Of a stretch of DNA of 14,789 nt, positions 8,512 to 14,789 are shown piece by piece. Below the pieces are notes generated by a model that saw nothing but the letters and a program-made list of their open reading frames with translations, made no database searches and was not told the DNA's origin. A program made the translations under genes and the position numbers. The stretch's first letter is position 1, and every line of letters begins with the position of its first letter. Source of the DNA: Gymnopus androsaceus JB14 (Eukaryota; Basidiomycota; Agaricomycetes; Agaricales; Omphalotaceae); NCBI GenBank assembly GCA_009733575.1, contig ML769424.1, forward strand, positions 183,622-198,410. The letters run 5' to 3'.

Positions 8512-9558
8512 TGATGAGTTAGCTAAGTGCTGGGTATGAAAACCAACCAAACAACAATCACCCCAATCAGATATAATCCAAAAGGTTTAATTTAACGCGA
8601 GGAAGGAGGTTGTCAAAGGTTCCCTCGACTACTAATTGATTCGAAGAGAAAAAGCACTTGACAGTTGACACAGATAGTGCGCAATGAACAAGGTTTTATA
8701 TTTGGAGGGAGGTTTTGAAAAGCCAACTAACGTACGATGATGCGCTGAACTAATCAAGGGGAAAGCAAACACCAAAGCACGGGTCAAGTACGCCGACTCA
8801 ACAAACGACTTTGCATATCCCGGGAGCCTTTACGTTGCCGCGCAATGATACTCCAACTCTCAGGGATTCCCGCGAGTTACCTAACAAGCTTATACAACCG
8901 CTGCGCAAGTCACTCGAGTAGGCGTTTTTAACACACTCAGCGAAGAGCGGGCAAGGGGTAGAATCTGTTGGTAAAGCTAGGTAACACTCCGAGAAGCTTC
9001 CTCCCTAAAACTAGACCAAGCCGACACTTGGGTCCAAGACCTTTCCTAATCAACAATGGGCTCGTCAAGGTGTGCACGTTAGGCTCCACCTGCGGTCCTA
9101 AGACTGATGTGACCTCTCTTTGAGATGAGAACCAGGAATGCTTGACTTAATAGCCAGGAAGTAGAATGAACAGCCTCAGTATTATCGAGGTTACAAGAAG
9201 GCCACCCATTTCAAAGGTTGTAGAGGACAATGCAGACGCATCTGAGCGTGTACGAATCACTACAGGTCCTAAGATAGAACTGTGTTTCAGGTATCAAGTC
9301 TAACTTGCATTCCAAGATAGAATAGCTACCCTTATATACTGAGTGAGATATATGAAAATAGGAAAATGAGAGAAACTGAGTGAGATAGGATGAAACAGAG
9401 TAAGTAAAATAGAAAAGATAAATAATGTCCATATATGCGTGTATACTAGGGTTTTGCCTCGACGTTTTCCTGCCTCGTTTGTTTGTCTTCCTCAATTGGG
9501 TTGACTTTTGGGATTTTGGTCCAAATCGACTCTAGTCATTTGCCTTTTTTACAAGGCT
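8512..9558 (-). repeat. Right terminal inverted repeat of the KDZ element
   Basis: This is the inverted partner of 4711-5756, about 1,047 bp. By eye, the innermost ~255 bp of the two arms differ at roughly 11 positions plus two one-base indels, and at least seven differences are CG against TG/CA. The arm holds the likely promoter of the transposase, with TATAAAA at 8694-8700 on the minus strand. Confidence 0.9.
8694..8700 (-). promoter_or_regulatory. Likely TATA box of the KDZ transposase gene
   Basis: TATAAAA, read on the minus strand, lies about 210 bp before the ATG at 8485 and inside the right inverted repeat. A pyrimidine-rich stretch follows it. A weaker box, TATATAAG, lies further out at 9331-9338 on the minus strand. 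Confidence 0.5.
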
Positions 9559-10210
9559 CGCCAGTTCCTTTAGCAGAACAGCCCTCGGAAGTATTTCTAT
9601 GTTTTTCCTTGCCAATGGGAGACTGGTTATTATCCCTAGTTCCGCGTGGTCTCGAGTCTAGATGCCTGGTAGCATATGGATCTCGGTAAAACGCTGAGGC
9701 TTGGATAGAAACACTCCTTGGTCCTTCCGTGCTCTAGAAGTAGCTACAGCAAGTGGGTCATGTGGCCGCATTGGACTGCCGCGGCTATATGCCTGGGCGC
9801 TTTCCAGCAAGCGTCAACTTTGAGGGCACCTGTTAGGGTACTTCCCCATCTCAGTCCACCTTGCTTCGTTTAATAAACTTGAGTGTTGTTTAGACTCCTC
9901 GGTGAGCTGATCGCGGAAGCGATGCCTCGTTAAGACTTCGATCCCTTGGGTATATCCTTCGATGACCTAGCCTAGTATAACTGGTATGTGGGCTCGTTTA
10001 TCTGCCTCGGTCAGCAACTTGTTATCCAACAAGCTTGCCTCACTACACCATACCGCGCATAGGACTTTGATCGAGGCGCATTCACAAAGTTAAGTATGGT
10101 ACCATTGCACGTACCGTTACTCTGCAACCTCTTGGGTAGAATAGGTCCTCGGTAGATTTTAACTATCAGCTCGGGCTCACTATAGTTCTCTTATTGACCG
10201 TGTTTTGTTA
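9559..10210. other. No recognisable gene
   Basis: I find no protein family, RNA gene or repeat here. A minus-strand frame is open for roughly 58 codons near 9559-9735, but it shows no motif and may be chance. The first bases do not continue the LTR seen on the other side of the KDZ element, so the pre-insertion site cannot be rebuilt from this window. Confidence 0.4.
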
Positions 10211-10504
10211 CTAACAGAACCTAGGATTATTGGTTCTGCGCAGTTCTAGCCTTAGCCAAAAAATTGGCGTATCAGTGTTCTGCAATTCAGTGCTGAGGCC
10301 TTGAAGTACAGTTAGTATTGCACAGTCATTTATGCATAACAGAGACGCACCTTGCAATGCTTGCGTTCTTCTTGATTGTGCTTCCTCCCATTGCTTGGCC
10401 ATAGCGCGAGGACCTAATGTAGAAGCTACGCCAGGCCTTTTTCCAAACCTTCCACTACTGACATATGAGCGTACCGTGTGCTGAATTGATTCACCTTTTG
10501 CCAT
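10211..10504 (-). CDS. Unrecognised short gene with one intron
   Basis: The ATG at 10504 opens a frame that runs to TAG at 10211-10213. A convincing intron lies at 10300-10350 (51 bp): donor GTGCGT, a TACTAAC-type branch site close to the 3' end, and an AAG acceptor. Its length is a multiple of three with no stop inside, so both the spliced (80 residues) and retained (97 residues) forms are readable. The N-terminal half is basic and polar (RSYVSSGRFGKRPG, KQWEEAQSRRTQAL); the C-terminal half contains TPIFWLRLELRRTNNPRF. I see no signal peptide, membrane segment or known domain. It could be the first part of a longer gene with a further intron near GTTAGT at about 10214-10219, or a fragment of another mobile element. 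Confidence 0.4.
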   Translation of the reverse strand: MAKGESIQHTVRSYVSSGRFGKRPGVASTLGPRAMAKQWEEAQSRRTQALQGASLLCINDCAILTVLQGLSTELQNTDTPIFWLRLELRRTNNPRFC

Positions 10505-10628
10505 AAATCGGGGTGTAGAAAAAGACTACGGAGATGTGAGAGCTCTGCAAGAGCTGCAATCCAAATGCAAAAATTGAATCTGTTATTAAGTCAAGTCAAA
10601 AGTGGGAAGGTGGTAGCTAGCAGGAGGA

Positions 10629-10665
10629 GGGCGGGATGAAGGGCGGGTGAACCGTGAAGGGCGGG
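10629..10665 (-). promoter_or_regulatory. Three CCCGCCC boxes upstream of the 10504 start
   Basis: CCCGCCC occurs three times on the minus strand (10629-10635, 10641-10647, 10659-10665), 125-161 bp before the ATG at 10504. The spacing (12 and 18 bp) and the position suggest GC boxes of a promoter for the short minus-strand gene. The assignment is by pattern only; I see no clear TATA box. Confidence 0.35.
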
Positions 10666-11339
10666 ATAATGATAAGATGCCTGATTGCGCAAGATGCAGA
10701 TCAGAAGGCAAGTTTGTTGCCAGAGGAACTTATCACGCATTTTCTGGCTTATGTGAGGGGTCTATGGGTCTATCTGGACTCCTTCCTAATTGATATTAGC
10801 TAGAGTTATTCGTCGAAATATTCGGAGTGTGCGGTAATACGTGAATCAAGGGGAGGGAGCCTGGCATGTGGGGGCCATCATGTCAGGCTTATACGTTTCA
10901 GTTGGTGTGATGTCGAGGTGACAGATTTATAAGCACTTTATAGCAACCTCCAATTTGGCAATAATAATGTGCAAAAATCTGATAAAGTATATTACCATAA
11001 TAGTGGGTAAAATTATCTCTCAGTACACCACCCTTTTAGAATACACTGTTTTCCCAACCCTACTTACATCTCAAGTACAGAAGCACTTATGACTTGCATT
11101 TTCATGTGATTACTGCCAACCTTGCCCTTGCTCTTACTTCAACGGCTTTCGTTTCGTGCCTGGAACTGATTAACACCCAAATCAGGATGTTAATAACAAC
11201 TTAAATAGGATAATGACAAACTGTGTTTACTCAGCTGATAAGACCCATGACTCGTTAACATTATGCATATAAGATGACATGCATGCCTTTTTTGGTTGTT
11301 ATAACATTATTGCTGCCCATCAACTAAGCGCGCAAAATT
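10666..11339. other. No recognisable gene
   Basis: This AT-rich intergenic stretch has stops in all frames at short intervals. I see no gene family, RNA gene or clear repeat in it. A small imperfect inverted repeat lies around GATTAACACCC at 11169. Confidence 0.4.
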
Positions 11340-11644
11340 GCTCCAAATGTAAAAGCACAATAACTTGCTCAATTCCCAACGGAATTGGATGCGGTTGAGT
11401 GGGTTAGGAAGCAATTCTGAAGCTCTACGGTTCTCCCAGCTATAAATTTAAGAATATATCATTTTATGCACCTAAATGTTGAGGCTTCTAATACCTTCAT
11501 GTTGCCTCCAATAGCAAAATGACTTATAAAATAACCCTTGGAAAAATTATTCCATGATTTTACTTTTATAGCTTATATATGGTATGCCTGAAACCAAAAT
11601 TTGAGTTTGAGGCTGTGAGCAAATGAGATCAAGCACACATGTCT
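11340..11644 (+). repeat. Copy A of a degenerate ~300-bp repeat
   Basis: This copy starts with GCTCCAAATGTAAAAGCACA and aligns by eye with 11645-11946 over its whole length. Shared blocks include TGCTC...AATTCC/TTCTC, AAGCTCTA, GTTGAGGCTTCTAATACC and AAAATTTGAGTTTGAGG. It has no coding capacity. The period to copy B is 305 bp. Confidence 0.7.
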
Positions 11645-11946
11645 GCTCCAAATACAAAAATACAATACCTGCTCAGTTCTCAATGATATTGACCAAGGTC
11701 CAGTGAATCTGGAAGCCTTTTACAAGCTCTAGGGAGCCTCCATATATGGATGACTAAAAATGTGCCATTCTCTGTACTTAAATCTTGAGGCTCTGATACC
11801 TCACGCCAACCTCACACAAAATAACTTGCAAAATAATGCCTGGAAGAGTTATTCCTTGTAGTATGCTATTCTTATATATTTTATCTAGTGTGCCCTCATT
11901 GAAAATTTGAGTTTAATGTCATAAGCAAGTGAGCTCAAGTATGTGG
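11645..11946 (+). repeat. Copy B of the ~300-bp repeat
   Basis: This copy lies head to tail after copy A. Its right end (AAGTGAGCTCAAGTATGTGG) forms the left arm of a large palindrome with copy C. No genes are present. Confidence 0.75.
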
Positions 11947-11956
11947 ACCTTATTTA

Positions 11957-12222
11957 CCACCACTTCTCAAGCTCACTTACTTATGTCCCAAAACTTGAAT
12001 TTTGGCCTGGGATGCACTAGATAAAACTCAGAAGAGGACCATACTACAAGGAATGAATTTTACCATCTTTACTTTGCAAGTTATTTTGCTTTTGGTGTTA
12101 GAGCCTCAAAATTTATGTGCATAAAATGATGTATTTTTGATTTATATACTGGGCAGGCTCCCTAAAGCTTCAAAATCCCTTTGAATTGCACTCAACCTGA
12201 TGCAACTTCATTTAGAACTGAG
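11957..12222 (-). repeat. Copy C of the ~300-bp repeat, inverted
   Basis: Read on the minus strand this copy matches A and B, for example AAGTAAGTGAGCTTGAG, TTTTATCTAGTG, ATTCCTTGTAGTATG, AAAATAACTTGCAAA, TTGAGGCTCTAA and CTTTAGGGAGCCT. With copy B it makes an imperfect palindrome centred near 11951, with a loop of about 10 bases. Confidence 0.75.
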
Positions 12223-12802
12223 ATTGAGGCTTCAGCAGTAAAAGAAAAGAGTTGCAAAACAAACAGACGCTACTCAGGTTCGAACAGGTGACCCATGCAA
12301 AAAAAGCATAAGGTGTTTCCAACTGCATCATAGGACACATTCTAGCGAATCTACATGTGTGCCACATAGATGAGTTTTTGATTATTCCGGGCCAGTTCCA
12401 GACATGACACCAAAGCCACTTCAACCAGTGACCACTATCTCTCTAGATTGCATACTGAGCAGTGAAAGATTCTGTAAGTGTGTGATCTATAAGATTCAAG
12501 TGATTAACCCTGGACCTTCCATCAAGCACTTGGGTAGTAGCTGATCAGGAATTGGAGGCAGCTACAGCTTTTCCCTGATTACTACAACCTCTTAATGTTC
12601 AGTTATACTGAAATAGGTACTTCAAGGTTTGTGTCAATTCAAATTGCTGAAGGACTTTTCTTAAGTCAGTGAGGCTACACACATTTCAATCAACTAAACT
12701 GATATATTGTGATTTCAGGCTTAAATCTGCATTGGATCCAGCATAACAAAGATCTGTAGTAGTCTTTTAGCACTAGACTTGTGTCCGAACAAAACAAAAA
12801 CC
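12223..12802. other. No recognisable gene
   Basis: No gene or RNA is recognised. A minus-strand frame at 12212-12424 is open for 70 codons, but it is Trp/Cys-rich and overlaps repeat copy C, so I take it as chance. A GGTTCGAAC motif at 12278-12286 resembles a tRNA B box but has no partner. Confidence 0.4.
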
Positions 12803-13115
12803 AAATAAGCTCCATGGTCACAGCAAGTTCAAGTTCAAGTGAAAAAGTTCAATTTCAATTTTTATATGCAGTATGAACCTCTTGGACCTCACAATACTCA
12901 TGATTTACATAATCTATACATGGCAGCATCCTATGATACTCAAATAAGTTCCACATCCATGGTGAGTTCAAGTTGGCTTGAGAAAGTTTGATTCCAATTT
13001 TCATATGCAGTATGAACCTTTTGGACCTTGCCTGGACCTCATAATAATCAATCTATACATGATTCATGCATGGTAACATACTCTGATACCCAAACAAGCT
13101 CCATGTCTATGTTCA
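12803..13115 (+). repeat. Tandem repeat of ~140-150 bp, two copies and the start of a third
   Basis: Units start at 12803, 12942 and 13092 with AAATAAG or AAACAAG followed by CTCC/TTCC. The first two share GAGTTCAAGTT-like, TTTTTATATGCAGTATGAACC-like and AATCTATACATG blocks. The second unit has a small internal duplication around TTGGACCTTGCCTGGACCTC. The third unit runs into the next repeat. No gene is present. Confidence 0.7.
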
Positions 13116-13480
13116 CCAAATTCACAGTCACCTGAGAGTAACTTTCACTAAATCCAAAGTAACCTTGGTCCTTCACTGAATTCAAAGTCACCCAAAAGTA
13201 GATTCACTAAATCAAAGGTAACCTTCACTAAATTCAAAGTTACCCTGGACCCATAAGTAGATTTTACTAAATCAAAAGCAACCTTTATTAAATTCAAAGT
13301 TGCCTGAAAGTAATCTTCACTACATCAAAGGTAACCTTTACTAAATTCAAAGTCACCCAAATGTAACTTAGTTGATTCAGCACAATTTTCATTCAATTCA
13401 CTATCACCCAAGAGAGACCTTTTTGAGATTTAACATCACAAGTGTAACTTTTGTGAAGTCCAGCATCACCTCAAGTGCTC
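13111..13480 (+). repeat. Degenerate minisatellite, ~52-bp unit built from two ~26-bp halves
   Basis: The motif CTAAATTCAAAGT(C/T)ACC followed by an AGTA...CTAAATCAAAGGTAAC half recurs from 13111 to about 13370, then decays toward 13480 (ATCACCCAAGAG, CATCACCTCAAG). Stops occur in all frames. The array ends about 220 bp before the CHAT remnant. Confidence 0.7.
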
Positions 13481-14235
13481 ATACTATGGAGAGTGCTGGG
13501 ATTTGGAATTAGGTTAGGCTGGATAAACCTGGGCATGAAGTCTCAAGCCTGGCCTTGTAGATCATTGGCTCATATCATGATAACTCATTTTAAAGCACAT
13601 TAAGGATGACTTGGAGTCTAGCATCATAATATATCATATTATACTCTAAACCATACCATGTAAAGTAAGGACTCGGACCCACCAGTATGGCAATATCACT
13701 AGTTGTCTCCTCTCCATGGCATGAAGGAGGAACAAGAACAATTATGCATGGTCTTGCCAGAAAACGCATGCACTAATCTCAATCATGAGAATGCCACAGT
13801 AGACGCAGCTCTGGGTGAGTTGCCAACGCATCCCTTGTTGCATCTTGCTTGCCATGGATTACAAAGCCAAGAGGATCCAACAAAGAGTGCATTTGCATTG
13901 TATGATGGCCCGCTCTCACTCGCAACATTGATGAACACCACATCAAAAGATGCTGAGCTTGCATTCCTCTTGGCATGTCAGACCACAGCTGGCAACAGGA
14001 ACAGTCCAGAGGAGGCCACTCACCTGGCGGCGGGAATGCTTGCAGTTGGGTTCAAGGGCATTGTTGCAACAATGTGGTTGATCAAGGATGCAGATGCACC
14101 GATTGTTGTTGAGGCATACTATAGGAAGTTACTCAAGCTCAGGGCTGCTGAGAGAGGGAAAGACTGGTACAGCTTATGCGATTCACAAGGCTGTAAAGAT
14201 TTTGAGGGAGAAAGTTGGAGAGCAGAAGGTAGACC

Positions 14236-14243
14236 ATTGGGCA
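14236..14243 (+). repeat. Target-site duplication, left copy
   Basis: ATTGGGCA lies directly before the MITE and is identical to 14562-14569. It falls inside the CHAT codons for His-Trp-Ala. Confidence 0.9.
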
Positions 14244-14561
14244 TAAGGATGGACAGGGGTAGGGGTTGACCCTAGGTTATTGGCTCAAGGGTATGGAGGG
14301 TAAGGGTAGGGGGTGAAGCTCTCAAAACCCTCCATTTTTATATTGATGATATAGACATCCCATGGTGTCCTTTAATCTTCATTTCATGTTAAAGGATATT
14401 TTTGAGTGTGATTACTTCTATTTTATTCAAAGTCTCATGAGTGGCATGTCATTATTTCCAAAACCCTTAGTAGAAACTGCAGGTTTGAAGGGTAGGGGTA
14501 TGGAGGGTAGGGGTGAGGTTAAGGCATTCTCAACCCAAGGGTTAACCCCTGTCCATCCTTA
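14244..14561. mobile_element. 318-bp non-autonomous DNA transposon (hAT-like MITE)
   Basis: The element starts with TAAGGATGGACAGGGGT, and its end is the exact inverted copy (14545-14561), a 17-bp perfect terminal inverted repeat. It is flanked by ATTGGGCA on both sides. It has no coding capacity. Its interior holds two G-rich blocks sharing GGGTATGGAGGG-type sequence (14289-14313 and 14490-14513) around an AT-rich core. An 8-bp duplication is typical of hAT-superfamily insertions; family assignment beyond that is inference. Confidence 0.85.
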
Positions 14562-14569
14562 ATTGGGCA
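14562..14569 (+). repeat. Target-site duplication, right copy
   Basis: ATTGGGCA lies directly after the MITE. The CHAT reading continues from here with codons for PFVHFG and a TGA stop. Confidence 0.9.
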
Positions 14570-14593
14570 CCATTTGTGCATTTTGGTGCTTGA

Positions 14594-14789
14594 TATATGT
14601 GGTTCCGATGCCATGCTGTATGTGCAACATGACATGTCTGAAGTTTATAGGTGACTGAATTTAATCTATGTACAATGCAATTACATAAGCGAGACTGGCA
14701 GGAAAGACATCTTGGAAGAAGCATCTCGCCTGACTGTCCAGTCTTTGTGCTGAGTATAGGCCTATCAGATATGCACATACCCATGCCAA
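14594..14789. other. Downstream flank of the CHAT gene
   Basis: This would be the 3' untranslated region and intergenic DNA of the CHAT gene. No further gene, repeat or clear polyadenylation signal is recognised. Confidence 0.4.

Larger units (their letters stand above)
4711..9558 (-). mobile_element. KDZ-type DNA transposon with ~1-kb terminal inverted repeats
   Basis: A 4,848-bp unit is bounded by two long inverted repeats (4711-5756 and 8512-9558) and carries a single gene, a KDZ transposase, on the minus strand. The repeats start right at the edges of the gene: the inner edge of the right arm is 26 bp before the ATG, and the inner edge of the left arm overlaps the stop codon. KDZ transposons are known to be abundant in Agaricomycetes, and some carry TET/JBP genes; no such cargo is present here. 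The copy is dead, with five internal stops. I saw no clear target-site duplication, so the outer ends may be off by several bases. Confidence 0.85.
13703..14593 (+). pseudogene. CHAT-domain peptidase, 3' end only, frameshifted and interrupted by a MITE
   Basis: CHAT domains are caspase/separase-like cysteine peptidases, often fused to TPR repeats and much expanded in mushrooms. Here the C-terminal half is seen: LHGMKEEQEQL, then LLHLACHG with the catalytic His (13853-13855), PTKSAFALYDG, ELAFLLACQT with the catalytic Cys (13976-13978), HLAAGMLAVGFKGIVATMW and IKDADAP. An extra base at about 14165 shifts the frame; AYAIHKAVKILREKVGE follows in the next frame. The gene is then split at 14243 by a 318-bp insertion, and the family's final PFVHFG block and stop (14591-14593) lie beyond it at 14570-14593. 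Upstream, an in-frame TAG at 13700-13702 and repeats replace the N-terminal part. A weak trace (ATG GCA ATA TCA at 13687) in another frame may be the preceding strand. Target proteins are unknown. Confidence 0.85.

Noticed and set aside
9483..9689. Plus-strand 68-codon frame across the right tip of the KDZ element
   Set aside because: It crosses the transposon border and has no motif.
12278..12286. GGTTCGAAC as the B box of a tRNA or tRNA-derived SINE
   Set aside because: No A box at the right distance and no cloverleaf could be drawn on either strand; a TGGCTTTGGTG on the minus strand is too far away.
12212..12424. Minus-strand 70-codon Trp/Cys-rich frame
   Set aside because: It overlaps repeat copy C, shows no family motif and has no supporting splice sites or start context.
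12803..13480. CRISPR array
   Set aside because: The units are degenerate, without constant repeat and unique spacer structure, in a eukaryotic setting.
14542..14784. Minus-strand 80-codon frame at the right edge
   Set aside because: It runs across the MITE end and antisense to the CHAT C-terminus; no motif.

Overview
The window looks like a piece of a filamentous basidiomycete genome, most likely Agaricomycetes. The reasons are a KDZ-type DNA transposon whose gene has five introns of 46-53 bp with GT...AG ends, a chromodomain Ty3/Gypsy element of the kind common in mushrooms, and a CHAT-protease gene remnant. Nothing bacterial is present. It is a transposon-rich accessory region in which every gene I can identify is broken or a mobile element; one short gene candidate remains unclassified.

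Layout. Positions 1-4255 hold the internal part of a Ty3/Gypsy chromovirus reading left to right; its 5' LTR lies outside the window. Most of gag, the zinc knuckle and the protease active site are deleted. Pol then runs protease tail, reverse transcriptase, RNase H, integrase, chromodomain, and is broken by one +1 and one -1 indel that cancel each other. A polypurine tract and a 3' LTR (4256 to about 4672, possibly 4710) follow. Positions 4711-9558 are a second element: a KDZ (Kyakuja/Dileera/Zisupton) transposon bounded by inverted repeats of about 1,046 bp, with one transposase gene on the minus strand. Its six inferred exons join to exactly 828 codons with no frameshift but five internal stops, three of which sit where an arginine CGA codon is expected. 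CpG decay also dominates the differences between the two repeat arms.

Positions 9559-10210 show no recognisable gene. At 10211-10504 (minus) there is a short unrecognised gene with one well-formed 51-bp intron and three CCCGCCC boxes upstream. Positions 11340-12222 contain three degenerate copies of a ~300-bp repeat, two head to tail and one inverted, forming a large imperfect palindrome. Positions 12803-13480 are degenerate tandem repeats.

Positions 13703-14593 are the 3' end of a CHAT-domain (separase/caspase-like peptidase) gene. It keeps the His/Cys dyad, has a 1-bp frameshift, and is interrupted just before its stop codon by a 318-bp non-autonomous element (14244-14561) with 17-bp terminal inverted repeats and a perfect 8-bp target duplication; the CHAT C-terminus resumes on the far side.

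These pieces do not form a pathway. They record successive insertions: an aged retrotransposon, an adjacent KDZ element decaying at CpG sites, and a hAT-like MITE that hit a CHAT gene.
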